Shown: one piece after another, positions 34,892 to 47,200 of the stretch | Layout: each line of letters begins with the position of its first letter | How positions within the stretch are numbered: the stretch's first letter is position 1 | From: Petrosia ficiformis | Taxonomy: Eukaryota > Porifera > Demospongiae > Haplosclerida > Petrosiidae | Direction: 5' to 3' | Length of the DNA stretch: 64,000 nucleotides | NCBI GenBank assembly: GCA_947044365.1 | Contig: OX345636.1 | Span: forward strand, 5,414,001-5,478,000 | Position numbers and translations under genes: made by a program | The notes under the pieces: generated by a model | What the model was told of the DNA's origin: nothing | Database searches by the model: none | Seen by the model: only the letters and a program-made list of their open reading frames with translations

Positions 34892-35929
34892 CTACTTCAC
34901 AAATATTTCTATTATATCCAAAAGGATATTCTCATCCTTTGCTCTCTGATTACTGCAAACCCTCAACTCGATGTTTTCAGTAATTGCTTCATTCAATGTC
35001 TTGATAAACCATGGCTTGTTATGAATAGTACAACAAGGCTGTGTTATATTACAAGTATTCATATCCCACAAAGGATTGTCTGGATAAAGAATTCTTTGGA
35101 AGTGAAACTCTGGTGAAGTTGAATAAAATTCACAGTAATAATCTGAACCTACAAATGCTGGGATATTAAGACATGGACAATCTATGCTGTACTCACTCCA
35201 TATTGCAGCATAAGTCCAGATATGTTGACGAGGAAGGCTATCATAAGTAATGGAAATACCATCAACATAGGGTGAATCTATGTTTGATCCACCGAACCCA
35301 TCGGGTGAGCCAAACATGTACCCTCTGATTTGTCCACAAACATCTTTGTACTTAATTCCATATGATGAAAACACAGTTGAGTCACAACCTCCCGAAGAAG
35401 AAGATGTAATAGATCTACCACAAACACCATGGTCAATGTTGTCATACTTGTGCATTATCAGTTCATCAGGACATGTAGCGCCAGATTCACTCATATTGAT
35501 GTAAGCCACTCTTGTCCATCCTCCCTCACCATCGCAATTGATTCCTTCCATGTCACAATAGACACTGACAGTACTTCCATTAGTCAGAGTTATGTTGTAA
35601 TATCCTGACTTAACACTAGGATTAGTTTGATATATATCTGCACAGGAAAAGTTGTTATATAACAACAAGCAAGAAGCTGGTAGCTCTATGGGGCAAATAA
35701 TATATTTATGCAAGTTTCCATCTTTAAACTTGAAACTGTTTCCGATGTTGCTCATATTACAACAGTACTGTTCATATATCGAAGGTTGACGTTCAGTGTT
35801 GCAGTCACTCATACAGTAAGGATTACCATGACTTAACTCAAAAACAGAAACTGCAGAAATATAAAACAAAGTAAATAAATGCATGTCGATGATTACCTTA
35901 TTTTGAATACAGCATAAATGATCTAGCAT
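34892..35929 (-). CDS. Fibrinogen-related-like secreted protein, intact copy E
   Basis: Single open frame of 345 residues; the likely start is Met16, opening a signal peptide (MHLFTLFYISAVSVFELSHG). Positions: VYCDMEG ~123-129, GGWTRVA 136-142, CGQIRGY ~198-204, HIWTYAA 236-242, DYYCE 263-267, ELRVC near residue 320. About 20 Cys and several N-glycosylation sites indicate a secreted disulfide-rich protein. It differs from copy B mainly in a Ser-rich loop (~174-181) and scattered substitutions. Stop is TAA in the conserved DIIEIFVK tail. No intron is needed, which is unusual beside the intron-rich genes further right and may reflect duplication of one processed or ancestral exon. Confidence 0.8.
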   Translation of the reverse strand: MLDHLCCIQNKVIIDMHLFTLFYISAVSVFELSHGNPYCMSDCNTERQPSIYEQYCCNMSNIGNSFKFKDGNLHKYIICPIELPASCLLLYNNFSCADIYQTNPSVKSGYYNITLTNGSTVSVYCDMEGINCDGEGGWTRVAYINMSESGATCPDELIMHKYDNIDHGVCGRSITSSSSGGCDSTVFSSYGIKYKDVCGQIRGYMFGSPDGFGGSNIDSPYVDGISITYDSLPRQHIWTYAAIWSEYSIDCPCLNIPAFVGSDYYCEFYSTSPEFHFQRILYPDNPLWDMNTCNITQPCCTIHNKPWFIKTLNEAITENIELRVCSNQRAKDENILLDIIEIFVK

Positions 35930-36728
35930 CGATCTTCAAACAAATAATAATACAAATTTGGATCCATTATAACTGACTTTGATCTGTTTTTTTTTTATAA
36001 TCAATAGTATACCTTTCAATTGATGTAGTTTGTATATCGTAACATTATACACATTTTGTAACAATATATATGCATTTGCAAGTCAGTATAATTTATTGAT
36101 CTATTCTATATTATGTGACTATAGCTAATTATACATACACTGTTATAATTATACTTCAAAATCACCAAATATGGTCATAAGACAAATCTGGCCAATCAGT
36201 TTAAAGTGACAATGCCCACAAACAAGAGAGCTTGACATGTGACGTGAACATATAGATACATCACGCCAGCAGCCCAACATGGAATTATCAGAAGGTCTGG
36301 GAGGTGGGGCTTAAAATTAAAATGGTGGCAGAACCTGAGTTAAGTGGAAGAAACTACTATATAATCTAAAGCCACAAAAAAACAACTACCGCACAAGTTA
36401 TTTTCTTGTTTAATTAAGTTGCTGTATAGCAAGAATATAAAATATAAATAATTATGCAATTGTAAAAACTTTTTTTTTGCAAAAAGGAGGCTATATAGAT
36501 CTATGTACATGTTGTATTTAGGATTGATAAAGAGATGGGTCTGATACTGGCTGAAAATTACAAAAGGGGTCATTGTAGCCGATATTAAACAAGCAACAGT
36601 TTGTTCATTTGAAGTGGTATTATAAACATTTGTAGTTTATGTTAGTGTTATGTGCGTTTATATAGTAAATTAAGTGATTTCATCTCCGCAAGAAATTGAC
36701 TTATAAGGCATTATTATCTTCACAACCA
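35930..36728. repeat. Cassette flank plus Repeat C
   Basis: 35,940-36,190 matches 33,000-33,210; 36,240-36,720 matches 33,220-33,700 (AACATGGAATTATC, GCCACAAAAAA, GGAGGCTATAT, AAAAGGGGTCATTGTAGCC). Same order, so this is part of a segmental duplication. Confidence 0.7.
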
Positions 36729-37000
36729 TTAACTATATAGGTGTGAGTGTCAAATTTGACTCCTTGTAGTTTAGAGTGCATTTTTAGCATTATGAAACAC
36801 TCCAAATGTTTGTAATCGGACTGAGGAATAAGTCCATGAAAATTGCTAAAAATGTTGATGGTTCTTTGGCCTCCATTTGCTCTAGATATTGAGGGGGGGG
36901 GGGGGGTTTGAAGAGCGCAGCTCCTATAACCTGCCATGCAATTTAGGGATACAGTGTCCCCGCCCACGCAATTTGGTGGGCAGCTGAGACATTGTTTTGC
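36729..37000 (+). mobile_element. TTAA-type MITE, 5' partial copy
   Basis: Starts TTAACTATATAGGTGTGAG, runs to GTGGGCAGCTGAGACATTG and is then cut off. A G homopolymer (~12 G) interrupts it at ~36,894-36,906. Confidence 0.65.
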
Positions 37001-37115
37001 ATGCAGTTGGGCCGTTTGCCATGTTGTGTTGCTATATAATCATCATGAATGAGGGGGGGGGGTGTTATTTAAGTTGTTGTAGAGGAGTATGAATGTTAAT
37101 GAATTATTTTCGAGA

Positions 37116-37701
37116 TTAAGGTGGTACTAGGGAGTGGGCGGATGCGACTCCTATCAGTTTCAAAATAGAATATTATATAATATGACTCTAACCTGGTGTA
37201 GTAGCAACCTTCATATCTTCTAATCACCTTTATAGGGTCCTGGAATTGATAAAACATATATAAAATGTCCATTTTTGCAATCTCAATAAGTACAAAACCG
37301 AGAAAGCCACGCCCACCAATCATGGCGTGCACCAAGTACAATGCATTTACAGAAAACAAATAGAGCCGTTTTCTGGAAATTCGTTTTACTTTTATAGTTA
37401 CAAGAGGCTGAAGAAAGCTGAATTCTGTAGCTTTTCACTGAAACCATAAAATCTACCTTTCTAGGCACTATCAAACTCCGATCTTTCTCAGAGAGCAACT
37501 ACAGTTACCCGCCATTGTTTCCCACCCACCGCCCCCTCTACCTCCCGTGGAGTCAAAACATTTAGGCCCAATAATTATACCCCCGGGTGGGTGTGGCTTC
37601 CAAAAAAAACAGAATGGAACCAGATTGTATGCAGCAAGAAGCTTGCAAGACTAGAAACTGATTGAAGTAGCATCCGCCCACGGAAAAGACTACAACCTTA
37701 A
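37116..37701. mobile_element. TTAA-flanked short element, well-preserved copy 2
   Basis: Left end TTAAGGTGGTACTAGGGAGT with GTGGGCGGATGC; right end, reverse complement, TTAAGGTTGTAG with CGTGGGCGGATGC. Both ends are bounded by TTAA. Internally it matches 7,431-8,054. No transposase; non-autonomous. Confidence 0.75.
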
Positions 37702-37739
37702 TATATATTATCAGTAGTATTTATATATGGAACAGTAGT

Positions 37740-38376
37740 TTGTTTATTATCAGGAATACAATGACAAGATATAGTTTTTCTGACTGAAGGAGAAGATAAA
37801 TATTTGTAAATTTTTGGGCTGAGTATCTTGAACTAGTAATACCAGGCTACTACATGATTCCATCTCAACTTAATGTGAGTATACTACAGATTTATTGAAG
37901 GTATTTGGTGTCTGTATCAAATTAAGCACATTTATTGTACGTTTGACTATCCCAACAGTACTGAAGTGGTAGTATTCAATGGAATGTTTACTTATGATTG
38001 AACAATAAACAGTTGCACTGGACCCGACCCCATATTACAGACTGATGAACAGCTTACACATACTGTACTATTGAGAGATGCAGATTCAGCAAGTCATAAT
38101 AATATTTGATTATGGAGGTCTGTACAAATCTAGTACTAGGAGTATATAACACGAGCACATACAATGATAACTGTGAGTTACTGAATGACGAGCTGTGTAG
38201 TAATAGTATATAATATATCACTTCATTTTATAACTGGTCCTAAAGGAGGAGACATGACGTTATCCCTGATCTCTACACCTAGATATGTTGATCCACCTGT
38301 GTTCAACCTGAGCTTCAATGTCATGAATGGACCTCCTACTGATGTCACATACACCAAACACATTTGGTATTACTGA
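37740..38376 (+). pseudogene. Fragment of a large secreted repeat protein (PPVFNLSFNV motif)
   Basis: The frame ending at 38,376 reads GGDMTLSLISTPRYVDPPVF and NLSFNVMNGPPTDVTYT. Phrases of this kind recur in long extracellular repeat proteins that I recall from sponge gene sets. Upstream, VYNTSTYNDNCELLNDELC is readable out of frame. Stops interrupt the region and neither end is intact, so it is a decayed gene fragment. Confidence 0.45.
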
Positions 38377-38399
38377 AGAAAGTGATGACTTGTCTCGTG

Positions 38400-38786
38400 A
38401 AGTAGGGAATGACAAAACTGCTACAGCATAAGTTATTTTCTTGTTTAAGTTAAAGTATACTTACTTGCTGTATAGCAAGAATATAAAATATAAATATACA
38501 ATTGTAAAAACCTTTTTTTTGCAAAAAGGAGGCTATATAGAGCTATGTATATGTTGTTTTTATATACTAGGATTGATAAATAGAAGGGTCTGATACTGGC
38601 TGAAAATTACAAAACGGGTCACTGTAGCTGATATAAAACAAGCAACAGTTTGTCCATTTGAAGTGGTATTATAAACATTATTTTATAGTTTATGTTAGTG
38701 TTATGTGTGTTTATATATATAGTAAATTTTCAAGTCACTTCATCTCTGCAAGAAATTGACTTATAAGGCATTATTATCTCACAAAC
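38400..38786. repeat. Repeat C, copy adjoining a MITE
   Basis: GCATAAGTTATTTTCTTGTT, GAAGGGTCTGATACTGGCTG and ACAGTTTGTCCATTTGAAGT as in the other copies, leading straight into the TTAA-bounded element. Confidence 0.7.
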
Positions 38787-39334
38787 ATTAACTGTATAGG
38801 TGTGAGGGTCAAATGTGTGACATTTGACTCCAATGCAGTTTGGAGTGTGTTTGTAGCACTTCCAAATGTTTGTAATTAGTGTTAGGAATAAGTTATGAAA
38901 ATGGCTTTTGAAAGTTGAAGGTTTTTCAGCCACAATATGTCCCAGATACAATTTGTCCCGTTAAAGGGTATTTGAAGGGGGCATAGCCCCTCACCAACCA
39001 CGCAGTTTGGAGATTCAGTGACACCGCCCACACAATTTGGTGGGTAGCTGAGACATTTCTCTCGCTGTGTAACCTGATATCACAAGTGTAGCTGATGCCA
39101 ACATGCAGTGGGGTCATTTCATTTGCATGCCCCAGTTGCTTTTCCTAAAAAGCAATTGGAGACTAGCGAGTCCTGGTAAGCAAGCTGCTAGAAGTAGTAC
39201 TCCCTGTTGAAAAAGAGGGAAAGTTTGGGGTACAGAAAGCTAACAGTGCCCATGCACTGTGGCCAAGATATTAGCAGACCAGTGTCAGAAATTTGAAGAA
39301 TTTTGAAAAACACACTCAGTGGTCTAAGGGTTAA
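38787..39334 (+). mobile_element. TTAA-bounded MITE-like element, full copy
   Basis: Starts TTAACTGTATAGGTGTGAGG and ends GTGGTCTAAGGGTTAA. Contains the internal TTTTTCAGCCACAATATGTC and GGGGGCATAGCCCCTCACCA landmarks with small deletions. Confidence 0.75.
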
Positions 39335-39490
39335 TGCATCAGTGCATCTCTGCATTCATGCATCAGTGCATCTCTGCATTAATGCATCAGTGCATCAATG
39401 CATTAATGCATTAGTGCATCAATGCATTAGTGCATTGATGCATCAATACATAAAGGCATCAGTGCATCTCCGCATCAATGCATATATGCA
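39332..39490. repeat. TGCATC minisatellite
   Basis: Repeats of TTAATGCATCAGTGCATC abutting the MITE end, as at 34.3 kb. Confidence 0.85.
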
Positions 39491-39889
39491 ACAATACACA
39501 ATGCATAAATGAATAATTGCAACATGTATAAGCCTATATAATAATATAATACACGAATTGTCCGTTTGCTATACCTACTTGCAGTATTGAGTAGATGGTA
39601 TTTACTTCCTTGGTAATTATAAAATGCACCAATGCACACATTCATCTGTGCAAAAATGCTCTGATGCCATGCTGGTACTGGTTGACTCCATTGCATCTGC
39701 ATGCATCCTGATGCAAAATAGGAATTAAATAATTGTCATCACATATTTTGCAATATAAAAGTAACTAAAACTACGTTTGCCTTTCAAAATTAAAAACTAA
39801 AACATAATACCCTAACCAAAACAACACTAATATACACATTACAACATTTCAACTCTTACATAATCATAACTATAATTATAATAATCATC

Positions 39890-40033
39890 CAATGGACTAC
39901 TTCACAGAATTTTCTATTATATCCAGAAGAGTATTCTCATCATTTGTGCTCTGATTACTGCAATACCTCAACTCGATGTTTTCAGTAATTGCTTCATTCA
40001 ATGTCTTGATAAACCATGGCTTGTTATGAATAG
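39890..40033 (-). pseudogene. Fibrinogen-related-like protein, C-terminal remnant F
   Basis: Only the last ~45 codons are present (reverse frame over the PWFIKTLNEAITENIELR region to the tail). Homology stops abruptly at ~40,033 after CTTGTTATGAATAG, where unrelated sequence begins. Confidence 0.8.
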
Positions 40034-40221
40034 CGACATATTCAAATCAATCTACACATACCAGATAATTATGAAAACCGCAAGGACATTCCTGTGAAAT
40101 TGTCACCGAATAAGTCGATTAACATTGTTTTATGACAGCGATAGTAATATAGCGGTGTTGATCTGTATTTATGTGAGGTGAAGAAAGACTGCCTTTGTTA
40201 TCTCAGTCAAGGTAACTTATC

Positions 40222-40590
40222 TGGCGACTAAGCCACACCTACAAACGTTCACGTGACACACCCACAATTGTCATGTGACTTTCGGTGGGCGTTTAAAGTA
40301 CCCCACCCCCCAGAATAACGTTATCCCACTGTTTGACATTTACGTTGGGCCGATAGGCCCAGCGCTGTTCCTGACAAACCGGGGGGGTCTGGGGGGGGGG
40401 TGCAGCCCGCCCCCAGTTTAGGCCCCTTGTCGGTAGGGATATTATCAGCATGTTAGCGAGCAAAGTTACAACCTGCCACACCTATCGCGGCAAACTTTGC
40501 AATGTATTAAAACAGTGGACCCCACACCGGAAGTCACATGACAATTGTAAGTGTGTCACGTGAACGTTTGTAGGTGTGGCTTTGTCGCCA
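40222..40590. mobile_element. ~370 bp foldback MITE with ~65 bp arms
   Basis: Left arm 40,222-40,289 (TGGCGACTAAGCCACACCTA, CAAACGTTCACGTGACACA) and right arm 40,521-40,590 are reverse complements with a handful of mismatches. The centre holds GC-rich sequence with G and C homopolymers at ~40,381-40,399. Confidence 0.85.
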
Positions 40591-40849
40591 AATGCTGTAA
40601 TCGCTCTTTTCAGTTCATCCAACTTAACTAACTGTATATAAAATTATATAAACTAACTGCATATATATAATTATAAAATTATGTGATTTAGTCAGCTATA
40701 TTTATGTGTATGGACGCTATGGGGCTTAGAATCTATGTCCTGAAATTCTAGATCAAATAGTCTGGAGTGCTGTCCCTAGAAAACCATAATTTTTGTGATT
40801 ATCTCAGAAAATGTAATATTTGTCCATATAGACGGAATTGTCTCAACTC

Positions 40850-41250
40850 CATCAAGTCACTTTTATATCACTTAGAGTACCCTCTATCTGAAAGTGACTT
40901 TTATAAATTGTGATTGTATTCGTAACTTTGTCAATATCGTAATTTATCCCAAAATTATTGCATTTGTCCATATTGACGGAATTAGGGGTGTGGTCTCAAC
41001 TCAATCAAGTCACTTTTATACCACTTAGAGTACCCTCTATCTGAAAGTGACTTTTATAGATTGTGATTGTACTCGTAACTTCGTCAATATCGTAATTTAT
41101 CCCAAAATTATTGCATTTGTCCATATTGACGGAATTAGGGGTGTGGTCTCAACTCCATCAAGTCACTTTTATATCACTTAGAGTACCCTCTATCTGAAAG
41201 TGACTTTTATAGATTGTGACTGTACTCGTAGCTTCGTCAATTTCGTAATT
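40850..41250. repeat. ~150 bp tandem repeat, about 2.7 copies
   Basis: Units beginning GTCTCAACTC at 40,850, 40,993 and 41,146, i.e. periods of 143 and 153 bp; the first lacks the ~10-nt TAGGGGTGTG. Each contains TATCTGAAAGTGACTTTTAT and TCGTCAATATCGTAATTTAT. The last unit overlaps the 3' end of the PHD-transposase-USP gene, whose final codons lie in its TATCCCAAAA end. Confidence 0.85.
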
Positions 41251-44200
41251 TATCCCAAAATAGTACTAGTAATATGATAAATTTTGTTTGTCAGTAAAGT
41301 TGCCAAGGTTTTGTATATGTCAGATTGCATCCCTTGTAGGTAATAAACTATTTCATCCACCTTAGAATAATTATAAGTATTATCGTAATGTTATTGTAGG
41401 CAAGGGCGTAGCCAGGAAGAATGAATAGCTCTTTCAGTTTTGCAACAGAGACATATTCGAAATTATTATAACCACACCCACCTTGATCAAGCATATAATG
41501 TGTGAGGTGTGGCTCAGCATCACAAATGCAGCTTCTTTGCAACTTTCTGGACCTCCTGGAGCAATCTAACATTCACTCAACCTTGCTTACCAATTACTGC
41601 AAGCACAGCATCCACTCAAGTCTGCAAGCGAACGGTATGTTTCACTTATTCTCCCAACATCCCTTTCTCTCTCACTAGAACCAGCTAGAAAGCAAGTCTA
41701 TACATCAACATCCCATTCTGATCTCCTTTTACTTTTTTTTTTATTTTTTTAATTAAAGTACCCTAAGCTAACTTCAAAGTAACATCAAAGGGTGGACACT
41801 TGAATCAAAGCACCGCCCGACCACATCCAACAAAGCGTGGGCGTTTTTGACAATAGAATGCCGACATGCCGCCACCACATTGGCATACTCTCGTAATCTA
41901 CAGTAATTTTGGGCGTGGCACATCCAAGATCCCGTGAATTGCAGTTTGAATTCAGTATTCTATTAAGTTGGATACACTTCCTCTCTGACAAGATGTTGTA
42001 AAATTACAACATTAAAAAACTGAAAGGGATAGGGTAGGCTAAAAGAAAATGGCGCGCGCAGCGCGCCGAAAATTTTAGCTAATTAATCATTCATGATGGG
42101 TGTGGTCAATTAATAATATTCGTAACAATTGACTAACCCAGCCTATTCGTTTAATATGGCGCTATAAAAGTGATCTCAGCTGTATTTACTGAAAAGAATC
42201 AAAAGTTGTCTGGAAAACAATTATATTTCCAACATATTTTTTATCCTGTAAGTATATAATTTATTTTAATTTTATTATATACAATATTTTGAGAAGTAAT
42301 TAAGAAATAAGTTCAAAATCTCAGGGTAGGCTAAAGCCTACCCTAGCCTACTGCTAGCTACGCCCTTGATTGTAGGGATGTGACTGCACAATAATTCACC
42401 ATATCCTGCTGATCAACTGGCCACATATTCAGGTGTATTGCCAGGCTACGAACATGTTTTCCCACCTCCGTATTGATGTAGGCACTAATACAATCACCAG
42501 AATACAACAGCCTAACAGTTGGCTACAAATCAAGTGATTATCAGTGACACATTTGTTAACCTATATAAAGCCATACCTCAAAACTCTTGATAGTAGTGCG
42601 TATAAAGTTTCTGTTAAATATTTCGTCCCTGCAGTATATGAGTATTTACTGTGTTTATTCTTGTGTAACATCAAGTTTGAAAACTTACTTATCTGATGGT
42701 CTGTTTAATTTAGGATAATGTTTTACATAAGTCTCTTCTTCCCATGGTACAGTAAACAGCTCATCCTCTTCATCAACAGGAGAAAATTTATTTTTAAATT
42801 TTGGAACCAGCAGTCCATCTCCCTCGGGATCAGCTTCAACTTCAGTTGGATTGGACATACAGACATGTTCATGTAAATCAAAATTATTGACATTAACATA
42901 AATTATTTACCTTGCCATAAATCATCGCAGTCAATATCATCAGAAAATTGTGATGATGTTGGTGATGGAGAAGAGTGTGAAGTGACTTGTTCTGCATAGA
43001 TGATTGAAAATAATTTGTCTGATAGTGAAAGAGTTTACTTGTACTAACTGAGGTTACTAGTAAATGCTATTTTTTGCTCTAGTAATTCCTGCAGTATCTG
43101 TTTTCTTGCAGATTGAGTGTCAGACTGAATATTGAAAGGAAAGATTAAAGAATAAAAAAATTGATAATAAATGTACATGTACATAGATTAACCTGTGAGA
43201 ATGTCATATTTGTACGAGTAGCAAAACATCTTGCAGCCTATAGTATAATAGAATGCAATTTCAAGAATTATGTCCACCAAAATCAGTATATAATTATGGT
43301 ATGCCACCTTGCACAGCATTACTCCACAGTCATAACAATTTTTCTGTCTTGGCACATGGTGATATATACATGTATGAGATCAGTCCTGGTAACATTTTTG
43401 ATTGGACAACTTACTGATGAATTGCAATACTGCCATTGAGACAAATCCAGTGTTACATTTTGTTTTATTGACTCCTGTTTCAAATAATAACTAGTAAGTG
43501 TGTAAGATAATCACAGGTTTCTTCAGCAGAGTTGTTTCATACCATATCCAATTAATTATATGTGGAGTGAATCCATATTTGGAATCAATGTAGAGGATGA
43601 ACTTGTTTTGCATATCAACGACCTAATGTATGGTAATTGTAGTTCAATAGGTATTCAAATGTATTAAGTTACTGTTTATGCATACCATTAGAATCCAATG
43701 ACTAGGTCTATGTATTGGAAAAAATAGAGCATCCTTTCTGAATATGTTTGTGTTCTAAAATTGTACATTTCAAATCTATCTCAACAGGTAAATTAGCCAT
43801 TTGACCTTTGTAAACCTTTTCACTCCTTCATGGCTTTCACTTATTAGTTTTGGTAGAAATACTGGATCAAAGGTAAACAAATTTCTGCCTTCCTATAATT
43901 ATACATGATACAGTCAATGACAGAATTTTAATATAACCTTAACAGTTGCACATAATTATAAATAATATTACTTTATTCATCTCTGAGCATCTAGCCACTG
44001 TCCTTCTTGCAGTGTTTTCAACTCGATAGTAACAGTGTCAAACTATACATGCACTAATAATTGTCATTAAACATTTGTACATTTGTACTCACATTGGGTG
44101 TTGCAGAGCTGTCACTTTCTGTGTAAGCCTCACACTGTATTTTGTAAAGATAAGCAATGAAAGCAACATGTAAAACACCAACTTACAGATGCCCATGACG

Positions 44201-47200
44201 TCATGGGGTGGTGTTGTGAACCACTGAAATGTGGTATAAACACCTATAGTGGCATTCATGATAATTATGATAGTACAGTAACACTGTTAGCCTTACATTT
44301 GACTGTCCTGATGAATATAAGGCAAGGGTTGCATTCATCTGCAAGGAAATTGTACTGTTTGTAGGGGTACATGTATGTGGAATTTATACTTGTTACCTCC
44401 ACAAATTTATCCTTGACATAGTTTTCATTTCTTTCAGATACTACGCTATCATTGTAAACAGTCCAAGACTTGTTGTTCCAAGCTATTATAATATCTGAAA
44501 TAATTAATTGTAATTATAAATCTTGTATGAATTACAAACTAAGCTTACAGTGTTCATTCTCTGCTTGATGAATCTACACATGTATATCAAGAATAAATCA
44601 AAATTTTATGACATTTTGAAGTACTTACCACTACAGCCATGAGAGTGAATTCTCTAATGAAATTCTGTCCAGAATGAGTTTCGGTTAGTGAAAAACGTCT
44701 ATTGCATAATTGTAATTAAAATTAAAGTCATAATTATTCTATGCTTACATATCTAGCTGAACTGGAGTGTGCAATATATGATTTGTAGTAACTTTTCGTG
44801 GAATTGATACCACCATGAAATCGGGTAAATGAATAGTTTCTCCAGTAATACATACATGGACTTCCCCTGGACAAACTGGACAATATCTGAAACAGGTGTA
44901 TAATAATTATGTGTGTACAAATTATGCCATAGTCTGTAAGATGTCACCTGTTAATATGTTCCGGTGTTTTACATAGAATTGTCATTTGACTAATAATCAA
45001 GGAAGACAATGTAGTCCTTCCTTTAGTAGCTGTTATATTCACATTTAGATTTGTATAACTAACCACTTCAATGTGCTGTAAAAAGGAAGTATTAGTAAGT
45101 TTGTACTTATACCATCCATGTGTAATGCATGTACATAGCTGCACTGTTGACATAAAGCATGTCTCTCAATATCGGTGTGAAATATTTTCTCTCCGAAACT
45201 TTCATTCTAAAGGATGAATTTTGAATAAGATGATATGAAAAAGACTTGTTACACTGACACCTTCAAATTATCTGTTAACAATGGAATCAGTTTAGTCATT
45301 GCTTCACAAACATCTTGATCTGTGTTTGGTGCTATTTCTAGTAAAGCAACCTGCATTATTATAGTTGTCATTATGTGGTTTCATGTATTTTGTAACATGA
45401 CTAAGTAAAATCGTACTGTTAAGAGAGAGGAGTCTGCAATATGACCTTGTTGTAGATCTTGGTGAATATCAACCAACTCTTTCTGAATAGAATTCAGTGA
45501 TGATGGATGTAATGCTATTATAAAAAAAATTATTAAGCTAGTATTATTTCTGTGGATAGTATTTATAATCTTAAGTACTTACTAATCAAATAATGAGGTA
45601 GCATTGTATCGTTTAGGATCTGTACTGCACAATTCATCCAGCACAATTCATGATCTTTCAAATTCAGAAGGCCTTTATTTTCCTTTGTTTTCAAAACTAT
45701 TAATCTATGTTGCTAAAGTGCAAGAAAATGAAAGATTGTGGTTGAGAAACAAGTCATATCTTATTTACTTCTGATCCATGTTTAATGTTAGGACTAATGT
45801 AATAACAATACATAACACAGTTTACTATCATACATTCAGATTGCTTACAATTTCAATCTTTTAGCAGACTTATGTGATCCATTATCTTCTTGTGATCTCT
45901 GGTGAATTGCACATGGAGGAACTGATGGAGGAACTGATTTCACTATTAAATAATAATACCTTAACAGGTGTGCTTGATGTAAGATCAATAATATCAAATG
46001 AGAGGAGAGGTGAGTGTTCCCTTGACCTGCAAAACATTATTATGTAGATCCAAGTGTATTATGTAAAGTAATTCACATTAACTGAACATTGTCATCCCTA
46101 AGCTCTTGTTTCTATAAAATTACTGGTTGCTAAATAATGAAAACAATACTAACAAAATTCCATGATTATTTTTTTTATAACACAAGTAATTATAATTATG
46201 ACCATTACTCATATACCTTGTCACATTCTTTTGCAGTGATTAAATTTGTCGTACATTGAGAAGAAACAGCATCGTTACTACCTTTTTGCATGTAGTATAA
46301 AAATGATTATTACAATTTAAGGAACATCAAATGTGTAGTTACAGGAGATCCAATTGAAATGGTGTATCGGGCGTTTACTGGTATTGACTTCTTTCGCCTC
46401 TCTTAAAAAATGATTTTTTCCGTTTTCTCCATTTTTCTTTTAGAGGTTTTGTAACCTCTTCTGGTTGTTTCTATATAAATTCAGGACTCGTATTAGTTGC
46501 AAAGCCGGTAACTTACTCAATAACACCAAAATAATTATGTACCTTTATTTTGCAACAGTCACGCTTGTTAATTGTATCAACAAAGGACATTTGACGTCCA
46601 ATAAGAATTTCATAATGTTGTTTTATGAATAGATCCGGTATTAATCGATGTTTCGAATGGTCAGTGCACTTCACAATGAAGTTCCAGGCTTCAATTGTAC
46701 CAGCTGTGCGCTCTGTTGCATCAAGTAAAACCTATAATTAGACGAAAAGCAGGCAATTTTATTTGAATTGTACTAAGCTTATGGACATGCCTTAATTAAG
46801 TTACTTTGACTGTCTTTTACTGCTTTTCCCCAGTTCCTATATCGAGCTGGATCACCTAATATAGAAATGTGTTCATACATGCAATGTATCTTATAGAACT
46901 CCACCTCTTAAGATGTTTGTCCAAAAAGGTACCATAGACAGCCACTTCTTTTTCAAAGTTTCAATAAATTGTGGTTGAAACATTGAATTAGTTGGGAAAG
47001 ATTTGCTATTACATGTTGTGACATCTTTTGTTCGCTCCATAAGGTATGGTAGAAATGGCTTCTGTGAAGAAGAGTAAATTAATTTTTCTTCTGACTCCGG
47101 TAGATCATCATTGATGTCATCATCTTTATCCTGTAATTGATCTACCACCTTTGTCACAAACTCGACATCAGTTTCTCCAAGATGAGAGAACTTATCAGAA

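Noticed and set aside
9973..35504. Plus-strand frames inside the fibrinogen-like genes (for example 21,897-22,115 and 35,280-35,504)
   Set aside because: Antisense shadows of the minus-strand gene; conserved only because the gene is.
24653..39512. His/Gln/Ala/Ser-rich frames (INASVHQC type) at 24.7, 25.6, 34.3 and 39.3 kb
   Set aside because: They are direct translations of the TGCATC minisatellite and have no conserved start or neighbouring coding context.
41785..41991. 68-codon frame inside the hAT element as a transposase remnant
   Set aside because: No hAT motif; composition fits the element's non-coding sequence.
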